From JAGWBG01 sp034421095 (GTDB taxonomy: Bacteria; Chloroflexota; Dehalococcoidia; Lucifugimonadales; JAGWBF01), in contig DAOUKR010000025.1 in assembly GCA_034421095.1 (NCBI GenBank), positions 262,820-326,819 of the forward strand: 64,000 bases of DNA, read 5' to 3'. Both the position numbers and the translations under genes were made by a program. The notes below the pieces were generated by a model. It ran no database searches. It was not told the DNA's origin and saw only the letters and a list, made by a program, of their open reading frames with translations. Of this stretch, positions 40,968 through 48,469 are shown piece after piece. The first letter of the stretch is position 1. The number at the start of each line of letters is the position of its first letter.

Positions 40968-42215
40968 TTAAACTGTCGCCCCGGCAAGCCGTCGCTTTCC
41001 TTTCAGCTTTTCAGGCCACCAGTGATTATCCCACTCATCGTCCCAGATGTCGTGAAGGTGGGGCATGACCTCCCGGCTGAAAAGGTCAATATTCTTCAGG
41101 GTAAGCTCGTGAGGCATGGAGCCGATGTGCAGCAGCACCATCAGATTGCCCACCCTCAGCTTCTTGACCGCCTCTTCCAACTGGTCCCTCACAGACGTCG
41201 GGCTACCTGCAATTACGAGCTGATTGTCCACAAAATCCTTGTACTTCCATTCGGAGAGATTCCTCATCACATCCCCTTGCGTCTGTATCAGGCCCTTCCT
41301 GTAGGAATTCTCCAGGCTGCGGTAGTCCATGTAACCGGGGGCAAGGAAATACTCCGATGCGATATGGAGGCTCTTGTCGTAGAAGTAGCGGATATGACTG
41401 TAGTAATCCTCCTCGGCCTTTGCATCCGTCTCGGAGACCGCCACCAGCTGCAGGAAGCCCGCCCGGTAGGGGTTGGCGTCAAGACCCTTACCATCCACAA
41501 ATTCCCAGAACCCATCCATGACCTTTTTGCCCAGATTGTTTCCGAAATAGCTCAGGAAGCAGTAGCAGTGGTTGTGACGGGTCGAAAAGTCCCAGGTACT
41601 CAGGCTGCCTGAACCAGGCACCCAGACTGGGGGATGGGGCTGCTGGATGGGGCGGGGCCAGATATTGACCATGGGAAGCTGGTAATACTTGCCGTTCCAG
41701 GCAAACATCTCCCTGGCCTGCCATGCTTTCATAATAAGGTCGTGGGCCTCGTAGTAGCGGTCCCGGTGCTCCATGGGTGGGATGCCGTAGCAGAGGTTGG
41801 CATCCATGGAGGAGCCCAGGGGCATCCCGGCCACCAGACGGCCTCCGCTGATGCAGTCCAACATTCCGTACTCCTCGGCGATCCGTATTGGGGGGTTGGT
41901 CGTCGGGAGGGTTGCGCCCATCTGGACGATTGCCACGTCCATGTCGTTGGTGGCGCGGGCCAGAGCCGACCCCATCAAATTCGGGCCGGGCATAAAGCCA
42001 TAGGCGTTCTGGTGATGCTCGTTGACACAGATGCCGTCCATTCCGGACATGGCTGCATAGGTGAGCTCGTCCAGGGTCCAGTTGTAATATTGCCCGACCC
42101 TTTCCGGGTCCGCAAGCTCCCACCAGGGCGGGTCTACCCATATAGAATGATAGCGCTGCTCGAAGTCGTCAGGAAGCTCCCGGTGTGGCATCAGGTGGAA
42201 CATCGAAATCTTCAT
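40968..42215 (-). CDS. LLM-class flavin-dependent monooxygenase (luciferase-like)
   Basis: ATG 42215 has AAGGAG seven bases upstream and gives 415 residues; the frame is open to 42260 without support. The protein has the bacterial luciferase TIM-barrel pattern: 'MDGICVNEHHQNAYG', 'EYGMLDCISGGRLVAGMPLG', 'HPPVWVPGSGSLSTWDF' and the C-terminal 'LHIGSMPHELTLKNIDLF'. Such enzymes use FMNH2 from a separate reductase and O2 to oxidise small organics. It is divergent from a second paralogue at 42515. Substrate unknown. Confidence 0.9.
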   Translation of the reverse strand: MKISMFHLMPHRELPDDFEQRYHSIWVDPPWWELADPERVGQYYNWTLDELTYAAMSGMDGICVNEHHQNAYGFMPGPNLMGSALARATNDMDVAIVQMGATLPTTNPPIRIAEEYGMLDCISGGRLVAGMPLGSSMDANLCYGIPPMEHRDRYYEAHDLIMKAWQAREMFAWNGKYYQLPMVNIWPRPIQQPHPPVWVPGSGSLSTWDFSTRHNHCYCFLSYFGNNLGKKVMDGFWEFVDGKGLDANPYRAGFLQLVAVSETDAKAEEDYYSHIRYFYDKSLHIASEYFLAPGYMDYRSLENSYRKGLIQTQGDVMRNLSEWKYKDFVDNQLVIAGSPTSVRDQLEEAVKKLRVGNLMVLLHIGSMPHELTLKNIDLFSREVMPHLHDIWDDEWDNHWWPEKLKGKRRLAGATV

Positions 42216-42293
42216 TGCCGCTCTCCTTCGCCCTCTAGCCTGAACCCCGGAAAGGCGCATGTATGGGTATAATCAGGCCGGCACTGTAGCTGG

Positions 42294-42322
42294 ATTATAC
42301 CAGTGGATATTTCCCATTACAA
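42294..42322 (-). promoter_or_regulatory. Promoter of the minus-strand flavin monooxygenase
   Basis: TTGTAA (42322-42317), a 17-base spacer and TATAAT (42299-42294) are read on the minus strand. The start codon at 42215 lies about 70 bases downstream of the expected start of transcription. Confidence 0.55.
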
Positions 42323-42381
42323 CTTGCAAACCGAAAGTCCCTGGCATGAACGGTTACGCCAATCCAAACTAATTTGAAACT

Positions 42382-42397
42382 GAGTCACTGTCGACTC
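42382..42397. promoter_or_regulatory. Inverted repeat between divergent promoters (candidate operator)
   Basis: GAGTC (42382-42386) and GACTC (42393-42397) form an inverted repeat with a six-base centre. Weaker outer matches (ACTGA at 42379, TCAGT at 42399) extend it. It lies 11 bases upstream of the plus-strand -35 box in the 299-base spacer between the two monooxygenase genes. No other element was seen in the spacer. Confidence 0.3.
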
Positions 42398-42407
42398 GTC
42401 AGTAGCA

Positions 42408-42436
42408 TTGACAGCATCGGCGAGTATCGTTACACT
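42408..42436 (+). promoter_or_regulatory. Promoter of the plus-strand flavin monooxygenase
   Basis: TTGACA (42408-42413), a 17-base spacer and TACACT (42431-42436) give a near-consensus promoter. The start codon at 42515 is about 72 bases from the expected transcription start and has GGAGG in front. Confidence 0.6.
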
Positions 42437-42514
42437 TGTTTTCGTCAAGGTTCTCCACGAACCCTACCTCATACCAAGCAAGGAAGAACCCGGCGGAATT
42501 AAGAGGAGGTATCC

Positions 42515-43711
42515 ATGACGACCGATCAGAAGACCAAACACCAGGAGAAGGTGGAAATCTACTGGTTCTCGGAGCAGCCCAATGGCTACGTCACTGAGGA
42601 CGACATTGCGCCCTATCCTTCCGGGAAGCTGGACTTTCCCAACACCTATTTCAATCCTCAGAAGGCCCATGTACTGTACAACCAGTACCACGAGCAATAC
42701 GCCTTCGCCGATGAGGTGGGTTTCGACGGCATTATGACCAACGAGCACCACGCCAACTTCGGGTGCATGAAACCCTCGGCGAACCTGGACGCCGCCGTCA
42801 TCAGCAAGGTCACCAAGAGGGCAAAAATAGCCATCCTGGGCAACATCATCGCCGTGAATGACCCGGTCAGGATGGCCGAAGAGATAGCTATGCTGGACTG
42901 CTACTCCGGCGGGAGGATAGTCTCCGGGTTTGTACGTGGTACGGCTGTGGAGACCCTTCTCGCCGGCATAGAGCCCACCGAGAACCGGGAACGATTCGAG
43001 GAGGCCCACGACCTTATTATCAAGTGCTGGACGGAACCCGGCCCATTCCGATTTGAGGGGAAGTATTACCAGTACAGGGTGGTCAACCCCTGGGTGGTAC
43101 CTATACAGAAGCCCCGCCCGGACATCTGGTTCCCCGGCTCCGGCAGCCCCGAGAGCGTAGTGTGGGCGGCCACCCACGGTCACGCCTACATGAACCTGGG
43201 AGCGCTCCTGGACACCACCTACTGGTTGAGGCAAATTTACATAGACACGGCCCGTGAGACAGGGTTCGAGCCGGGGCCGGAGCACTTCGGCTACCTCCTG
43301 AAGGCGCTGGTGGCCGATACCGACGAGAAGGCTGAAGAGCTTGGACGAAACTATATGTGGAATACCCAACACCGCTTCAGAGGCCCCAGGGAGCATAATG
43401 ATCCCCCCGGTTATCAGTCCCGGGAAGCAATCAAGGTGAAGGCGGCAAGGCCCAATCAGGTCTCCGGCGTTACCGGAGGAAAAGAGATGACGTACGAGCG
43501 CCTCAGGTCGCTCAACAACATCATAGTCGGGAACCCCGAGACCGTCACCCGGAAGCTGACGGAAATCGTGGAGGGCCTCAACCCCGGTTACGTGCATATC
43601 TACGGCAATGAGGGGCCAATGTCCCACGAGGACTCCATGCGCTCCATTGAGTTGCTGGGCAAAGAGGTGATACCGGCCTTGCACGAGATTAAGCTGCAAC
43701 CCTACGAGTAG
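42515..43711 (+). CDS. LLM-class flavin-dependent monooxygenase (luciferase-like)
   Basis: The 398-residue protein has the same luciferase-like barrel as its divergent neighbour: 'FDGIMTNEHHANFG', 'EEIAMLDCYSGGRIVSGFVRG', 'RPDIWFPGSGSPESV' and 'HIYGNEGPMSHEDSM'. The two share order and spacing of motifs but differ widely, so they are old paralogues rather than a recent duplication. ATG 42515 has AGGAGG seven bases upstream. The two ferredoxin-fold genes downstream on the same strand may act in the same pathway. Confidence 0.9.
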   Translation: MTTDQKTKHQEKVEIYWFSEQPNGYVTEDDIAPYPSGKLDFPNTYFNPQKAHVLYNQYHEQYAFADEVGFDGIMTNEHHANFGCMKPSANLDAAVISKVTKRAKIAILGNIIAVNDPVRMAEEIAMLDCYSGGRIVSGFVRGTAVETLLAGIEPTENRERFEEAHDLIIKCWTEPGPFRFEGKYYQYRVVNPWVVPIQKPRPDIWFPGSGSPESVVWAATHGHAYMNLGALLDTTYWLRQIYIDTARETGFEPGPEHFGYLLKALVADTDEKAEELGRNYMWNTQHRFRGPREHNDPPGYQSREAIKVKAARPNQVSGVTGGKEMTYERLRSLNNIIVGNPETVTRKLTEIVEGLNPGYVHIYGNEGPMSHEDSMRSIELLGKEVIPALHEIKLQPYE

Positions 43712-43893
43712 GCCGGGTTCCCCCAAAGGCAGCAGCACAGAACAGGATTCCAGTCAGACGATGGCCCCGCTCCGAAGGACATATCCCCTCGGAGTGGGGC
43801 AAATACTTTCTGAGAAGGCTCTGAAAAACGTTATTCCGGTCGTACCTCCGGTAGATTCGCCGTGGCGAACCTTGAACCGGAATCCAGGAAAGG

Positions 43894-44583
43894 ATGAGGA
43901 AGATGGAAGGAAGATTTCCCAGGAGCTTGCTTTACGTGCTCACCAACTGCAAGGACCCGTCCCAAGATGCCGAGTTCAACGAGTGGTACAACCGCACCCA
44001 CCTGCCCGACGTGGTCAACACCGGCCTGTTGCGGGACCCCATACGCTTCGTCAAAGCCACCGATTCCCCTGATGACCAGCAGCCCCGCTACCTGGCGACC
44101 TACGAGAGCGACAGCGATGACCCCTCCAGGCTAATGGACGAGGTTAACAAGATGGCGGCCCGGTTGGATGAGCTGGGCAGGGTGCATCCGGCCATTGACG
44201 TTGCATTCGTCGGGATGTTGCGGAGCATTAAGGGAGGCTACTGGTCCCGGTCATGCAACCACAAGGTCAATGGGGTGATGGCGGTATTCACCAACTGCTC
44301 GGACCCCTCCCGGGAGGAAGAGTTCAACCACTGGTATAACGACATCCACCTGTCCGACATCCTCAGCACAGGCGGCTTCCACACCGACTACCGCTACGAG
44401 GACATCAACCCCCAGCCGGACCGGGGCAAGTATCTGGCCCTATACGAGTCGGAAATAGACCCCCTGAAGGCGGAGGAGATGATGGATGCCCACAGAGAGT
44501 GGTTCGTGCAGAACAACCGGCGCACGGACCTGTCCCGTCCTGTGAGCCGCACCGTATACCGCCGCATCTATCCTCAATCCTGA
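43894..44583 (+). CDS. Tandem dimeric alpha/beta-barrel (EthD/ABM-like) protein
   Basis: The 229-residue protein is an internal duplication. Each half begins with a beta strand and the pattern 'TNCKDPSQDAEFNEWYN' or 'TNCSDPSREEEFNHWYN', followed by a His-Leu pair and a 'Tyr-Leu-Ala-x-Tyr-Glu' strand near its end. This is the ferredoxin-like fold of EthD and antibiotic-monooxygenase proteins, so one chain can make a pseudo-dimer. No cofactor motif is visible. Two start codons nine bases apart (43894, 43903) are possible. It follows the flavin monooxygenase gene by 182 bases. Confidence 0.72.
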   Translation: MRKMEGRFPRSLLYVLTNCKDPSQDAEFNEWYNRTHLPDVVNTGLLRDPIRFVKATDSPDDQQPRYLATYESDSDDPSRLMDEVNKMAARLDELGRVHPAIDVAFVGMLRSIKGGYWSRSCNHKVNGVMAVFTNCSDPSREEEFNHWYNDIHLSDILSTGGFHTDYRYEDINPQPDRGKYLALYESEIDPLKAEEMMDAHREWFVQNNRRTDLSRPVSRTVYRRIYPQS

Positions 44584-44645
44584 CGGTCCCTACAGGGAAG
44601 ATGGTAAAAGGGTCCCAACTGTAGGCAAAAAGGAGGGCATGACCG

Positions 44646-45002
44646 ATGCCGGTTAACTCCAGCTATATGTTCATAGCCAGCATGGACGTGGAGCCAGACA
44701 AAGAGGAGGAGTTCAACGACGTTTACGATAGTGAACATATCCCTCTTATAAAGACCGTCCCTGGGGTGCTGTCAGTAGCCCGGTTCCAGATGGACGAGCT
44801 AACGCTGATACTGGGTGGGGAGAGGCGGACCATACGGATAGAGAATGAACCCAAGTACACCGCCATGTATGAAGTGGAAGGCCCCCACGTCCTGACCAGC
44901 GATGCCTGGGGCGAGGCTGTGGACAGTGGCAGATGGCCTGAGAACGTGCGCCCGTATACCAAAAACAGGCGACACGTTCTGCTCAAGCGTATGAGTCCCT
45001 AG
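44646..45002 (+). CDS. Single-domain dimeric alpha/beta-barrel (EthD/ABM-like) protein
   Basis: The 118-residue protein has 'ASMDVEPDKEEEFNDVYDSE' followed by His-Ile-Pro, then 'TVPGVLSVARFQ', and a 'KYTAMYEVEG' strand, the same pattern as each half of the preceding gene. It is 62 bases downstream and probably in the same transcript. An AGGAGG-type site precedes the ATG. It may form a homodimer, or pair with the tandem protein. Function unknown. Confidence 0.75.
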   Translation: MPVNSSYMFIASMDVEPDKEEEFNDVYDSEHIPLIKTVPGVLSVARFQMDELTLILGGERRTIRIENEPKYTAMYEVEGPHVLTSDAWGEAVDSGRWPENVRPYTKNRRHVLLKRMSP

Positions 45003-45003
45003 G

Positions 45004-45056
45004 TGCCTTCCGCCTCCGGCGGACCATAGGCGGACTCGGAATGACAGGGTGTGCAC
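45004..45056. repeat. Hairpin-containing 'gaatgacagg' repeat in a convergent spacer
   Basis: A six-base-pair hairpin (TCCGCC/GGCGGA, 45009-45023) is followed by CTCGGAATGACAGGG, the end shared with the 'gtcattcc' repeat family. It lies downstream of the gene ending at 45002 and of the convergent oxidoreductase gene and could act as a weak terminator, although no T-run follows. Confidence 0.45.
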
Positions 45057-45094
45057 TTCTTTTGGACAACGCATGAGTTATGCAAAGGTCTCCT

Positions 45095-46063
45095 CTAGGG
45101 AATGAGGAGGAGCTTGCCGGTGGTATGGCGGCCCTCTAGCTGGCGGTGGGCCTCTGCCACGTCGGCCAGGGGAAAGGTCCCGCCGATATGCAGCTTTAGC
45201 TCTCCCGAAGCTATCCAGTCAAACACCTCTCCGGCCCGCCACAGTAGCTCCTCCCTGTCGGCGGTGTAGTGGGGCAGGCCGGGACGGGTCAGGAACACCG
45301 ACTTCTCAGCCAGCCTATCTTCGGACACAGATGTCACTGGCCCGCTGGCATGGCCGTACAGCGCCAGGCAACCCCGGGGGGCCAGGCAGTTGAGGCTTTT
45401 ATCGAAGGTGGTCTTCCCCACCGAGTCGTAGACTACCTGGACGCCCCGGCCATCGGTAGCCTTGTTGACCTCCTCCTCGAAGTCCTCACGGGTATATATG
45501 ATGGTCCTGTCGGCTCCAGCTTCCAGGGCCAGCGCCGCTTTCTCGTCCGTGGAGACGGTGGCGAAGACGTACGCCCCTGCCCGCTTGGCCATCTGGGTCA
45601 GCAGCAGTCCGGTCCCTCCGGCTCCTGCGTGGACCACGCATGAGTCGCCGGGCTTTAGCGGGTAGGTGCTGTAGGCCAGGTAGTGGGCGGTCATGCCCTG
45701 GACCAGTGCGGCGGCACCCGTTCTGAAGTCCGTCCCATCGGGTATCTTGACCACCTTGTCTGCGGCGACCACCACTCTCTCGGCGTAAGCGCCCCTTGGC
45801 CCCCAGTAGGCAACCCTATCACCCGCTTTCAAGCCCGCCACGCCGTCGCCGATAGCGGATACTACCCCTGCCGCCTCGATACCCGGTGTTACGGGAAGGC
45901 CGGGAAGGGGGTTGACACCCACCCGGATGTTTACATCGGTAAAGTTGACGCCGACAGCCTGAATGTCAATGACCACCTGGCCGGGCGCTGGACTCGGGTC
46001 TGGAATGTCCTCATACTTGAGGACCTCCGGGCCGCCCAACTCGTATATCCGAATAGCCTTCAT
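45095..46063 (-). CDS. NADPH:quinone reductase-like zinc-independent MDR oxidoreductase
   Basis: The 322-residue protein has the quinone oxidoreductase pattern: N-terminal 'MKAIRIYELGGPEVLKYEDI', 'LVQGMTAHYLAYSTYPL', the NADPH-binding 'VVHAGAGGTGLLLTQMAK' and 'YDSVGKTTFDKSL'. No zinc ligands are present. It is the third gene of a minus-strand unit after the lyase and ABM monooxygenase genes, 30 bases from the latter. The physiological substrate is probably a quinone or enone. Confidence 0.92.
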   Translation of the reverse strand: MKAIRIYELGGPEVLKYEDIPDPSPAPGQVVIDIQAVGVNFTDVNIRVGVNPLPGLPVTPGIEAAGVVSAIGDGVAGLKAGDRVAYWGPRGAYAERVVVAADKVVKIPDGTDFRTGAAALVQGMTAHYLAYSTYPLKPGDSCVVHAGAGGTGLLLTQMAKRAGAYVFATVSTDEKAALALEAGADRTIIYTREDFEEEVNKATDGRGVQVVYDSVGKTTFDKSLNCLAPRGCLALYGHASGPVTSVSEDRLAEKSVFLTRPGLPHYTADREELLWRAGEVFDWIASGELKLHIGGTFPLADVAEAHRQLEGRHTTGKLLLIP

Positions 46064-46093
46064 CTTCGCCCCACTTTACCGTATCCCCTGGGC

Positions 46094-46411
46094 CTATTTC
46101 CACTCCTCGTCGGGGGGCCAAATGTTGTAGCTGCCTCTGGCTGCTCCCTGTATCCCATCGTCCCGCCAGTCATTCACGGTATCACGCCACTTGATGAAAT
46201 GAGGCGCTTGCGTATGAGCCTGGAAAGCGGCCTCGTCGGTGTAGACCTCGTAGAGCCATATCCTGTTGGGGTCGCCGGCGTCCTGTATAACGTCGAACCT
46301 CAGGCATCCCGGCTCGTCGTTTACCGATCCCCGAGCATCGTCCAGCAGGGCGCTGATAAACTCATCCTTGTGTCCAGGCTTGATTTGCAAGGGCGCTACT
46401 ATGACGTACAT
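46094..46411 (-). CDS. Antibiotic biosynthesis monooxygenase (ABM) domain protein
   Basis: The 105-residue ferredoxin-fold protein has 'IKPGHKDEFISALLDDARGS' and 'EPGCLRFDVIQDAGDPNRIW', then 'YEVYTDEAAFQAHTQAPHF', the classic ABM/YgiN pattern. YgiN-type members oxidise quinols without a cofactor, which fits the quinone oxidoreductase gene next downstream. GGAGG precedes ATG 46411. Confidence 0.9.
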   Translation of the reverse strand: MYVIVAPLQIKPGHKDEFISALLDDARGSVNDEPGCLRFDVIQDAGDPNRIWLYEVYTDEAAFQAHTQAPHFIKWRDTVNDWRDDGIQGAARGSYNIWPPDEEWK

Positions 46412-46509
46412 GTTTCCTCCTTCGGCGGGTCGTCGACCCTACTGTTCCCTATGTTCCTTCCCCCACGGCGAGGCCGGGTGGCATTTTCTCAAGGGGACCG
46501 CCCGGCGGT

Positions 46510-47391
46510 TTATGCGGCGTGCTGCGGCGTAGCCGAGAAACGGGAGTCCATAGCTAGGAACTCCGACATTCCCACGGTATTGAATAGCTCCGCAGGGCTG
46601 ACCATGTTGTCCAGCAGGTGTTCGGTAGTCCCGCGCTCCTTCAGGTCCCTCATCACGTCGGTGATTACCTTGCACACGGTGAACATGGCGCTGCCGGGGA
46701 AAATCGCAATCTTGAACCCCAGCCGCTCAAGCTCAGCCGCAGGAATGAGGGGTGACTTCCCCTTCTCCACGTAGTTATAGAGCAGGGGCACATCGAACTC
46801 CCGCGTCACCATCTCTATCTCTTCGGGCGTGCGTAGCGCCTCAATAAACAACACGTCGGCACCGGCTTTCACGTACTTCTCGCACCTGGACAAGGTATCG
46901 TCAATCCCGGTGACCGCCAGAGCATCGGTGCGAACTATAATCACGAAGTCATCGTCAGTGCGGGCCTCCACCGCCGCGCGGATTTTCATCGCCATCTCAT
47001 CCCCACTGATGACCTCCTTGTCGTCCAGGTGTCCGCAGCGTTTGGGAATATCCTGGTCCTCGATGTGAAGGGCTGCCACCCCGGCCCTTTCGTACTGGCG
47101 CACGGTGCGGTGGATATTGAGGGTCCCGCCGTAGCCAGTGTCGGCGTCGGCGATAATCGGCACGTCTATCGTGGCGGCGATGTTGGCAGCATTGGTGACC
47201 ATCTCCGTCATGGTGGCCATACCGAGGTCGGGCAGTCCGACCTGGGTGACGGAGGTGCCGCTCCCGGTCATGTAGACCGCCGGGAATCCCACTCCCTCGA
47301 TAATCTTGGCCGTCAGACAATCGTAGGCCCCCGGCGCGACGATTATCCCCGGCTCCTGGAGAAGCTGCCGTAGCTTAGTGGTCGGTCTCAT
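46510..47391 (-). CDS. Isocitrate lyase/PEP mutase superfamily carbon-carbon lyase
   Basis: ATG 47391 has AAAGGAGG just upstream and gives 294 residues, the normal size; the frame extends to 47661 without homology. The TIM barrel shows 'IIVAPGAYDCLTAKI', the Mg-binding 'PIIADADTGYGG', 'HIEDQDIPKRCGHL' with the KRCGH lyase loop, and 'IIVRTDA'. The Cys in the loop favours a lyase (2-methylisocitrate, dimethylmalate or similar) over phosphonomutase or oxaloacetate decarboxylase. A weak promoter, TTGTTG-17-TATACG, lies at 47446-47418. It leads a lyase-ABM-quinone reductase unit. Confidence 0.88.
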   Translation of the reverse strand: MRPTTKLRQLLQEPGIIVAPGAYDCLTAKIIEGVGFPAVYMTGSGTSVTQVGLPDLGMATMTEMVTNAANIAATIDVPIIADADTGYGGTLNIHRTVRQYERAGVAALHIEDQDIPKRCGHLDDKEVISGDEMAMKIRAAVEARTDDDFVIIVRTDALAVTGIDDTLSRCEKYVKAGADVLFIEALRTPEEIEMVTREFDVPLLYNYVEKGKSPLIPAAELERLGFKIAIFPGSAMFTVCKVITDVMRDLKERGTTEHLLDNMVSPAELFNTVGMSEFLAMDSRFSATPQHAA

Positions 47392-47502
47392 TGCGCCTCC
47401 TTTGGTTAGGGGTGATTCGTATACCATATCTGCGGATATACAACAACGAGTGTAGTGGCAACCCCCAGGGTCGTCAAGCACCGTGTCAAGACGGGCCTTC
47501 GG

Positions 47503-47531
47503 TTGACGCCATAGGCGCTCATTGATATACT
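47503..47531 (+). promoter_or_regulatory. Promoter of the Nudix gene
   Basis: TTGACG (47503-47508), a 17-base spacer and TATACT (47526-47531) precede the Nudix gene. The leader would be about 63 bases and ends with a GGGGGTGAT ribosome binding site directly before ATG 47601. Confidence 0.62.
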
Positions 47532-47600
47532 CCCACAAATTGAGGCAGGCGTGAACCCTTCCCCTGGCTGAACACCCGAGACTCGGACGCAGGGGGTGAT

Positions 47601-48362
47601 ATGAAGGCAATAGAATCGTCCACGAACCCCTTCGGCGGAGTAATTCCCAATCCCGACGCACTGGTTGCTGACCCCAGGGATTTCAGCGTGCGGCTCCAAC
47701 ACTCCCTGGCCGCCTGGATTGAGGAAGGCTTCAAAGCGGTATGGCTGGAGATACCAATTTCCAGGTCCGGCCTTGTGCCAGTGGCCGTGGAAGCGGGGTT
47801 CACCTATCACCATGCCACCGAAGATTACGTCATGCTCACTCGGCGCCTGGTGGATGGGGCCTACCTACCGCCCTACGCCACCCACTATGTGGGGGTGGGC
47901 GGTGTCGTGTTGAATCCTGAGCGGGAGCTTCTGGTGGTGTCCGAAAAGTACCGCATGAGGGGTCGCGGCCCGTCTTACAAGCTGCCGGGAGGGGCCTTGC
48001 ATCCCGGTGAGCATCTTGTGGATGGCCTTATTCGGGAAATCCTGGAGGAGACGGGTGTCAGGACCAGGTTCGAGTCCCTGGTATGTTTCCGTCACTGGCA
48101 CGGGTACAGGTACGGCAAGTCGGATATTTATTTCGTCTGCCGTCTCTCGCCGTTGACCGGCGACATCTATATGCAGGAAGAGGAGATAGAAGAGTGCCTG
48201 TGGATGCCCGTCGAGGAATTCCTGAGCGGGCAATCTATTCACTCCTTTAACAAGAGCATAGTCCGCGCCGCCCTGGAAAGCCCAGGTGTAGTGCCGGCCA
48301 CCATAGAAGGGTACGGCGACGAGAGAAAGTACGAATTCTTTATGCCCCACCAGATTATCTAG
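47601..48362 (+). CDS. Nudix hydrolase with NUDT6-like N-terminal domain
   Basis: The 253-residue protein has a complete Nudix box in 'GGALHPGEHLVDG' and 'REILEETGV' (about residues 131-155). Residues 1-95 resemble the extra N-terminal domain of eukaryotic NUDT6 and plant NUDX enzymes: 'LQHSLAAWIEEGFKAVWLEI' and 'VPVAVEAGFTYHHATEDYVM'. Nudix enzymes cleave nucleoside-diphosphate-X bonds; the substrate of this subgroup is uncertain. It has its own promoter and is divergent from the lyase operon. Confidence 0.9.
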   Translation: MKAIESSTNPFGGVIPNPDALVADPRDFSVRLQHSLAAWIEEGFKAVWLEIPISRSGLVPVAVEAGFTYHHATEDYVMLTRRLVDGAYLPPYATHYVGVGGVVLNPERELLVVSEKYRMRGRGPSYKLPGGALHPGEHLVDGLIREILEETGVRTRFESLVCFRHWHGYRYGKSDIYFVCRLSPLTGDIYMQEEEIEECLWMPVEEFLSGQSIHSFNKSIVRAALESPGVVPATIEGYGDERKYEFFMPHQII

Positions 48363-48377
48363 GAAACGTCCGAATAA

Positions 48378-48425
48378 ATCCCGTCCTCAGCCGTCACTCC
48401 CACTGTACGTGGGAATGACGTAGGT
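48378..48425. repeat. Hairpin repeat of the 'gtcattcccac' family after the Nudix gene
   Basis: GTCA-C-TCCCAC (48393-48403), a five-base loop and GTGGGA-A-TGAC (48409-48419) form an 11-base stem with one mismatch. It lies 31 bases after the Nudix stop and could end that transcript, though no T-run follows. The same core occurs at 57598 and 58799. Confidence 0.6.
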
Positions 48426-48469
48426 TGCTCGGACGTTATCCAGGACTCGCCTTATAGTTGGAGGTAGCT

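Noticed and set aside
42464..43738. 424-codon minus-strand frame opposite the flavin monooxygenase
   Set aside because: The plus-strand gene has a promoter, a GGAGG site and family motifs; the antisense peptide has none.
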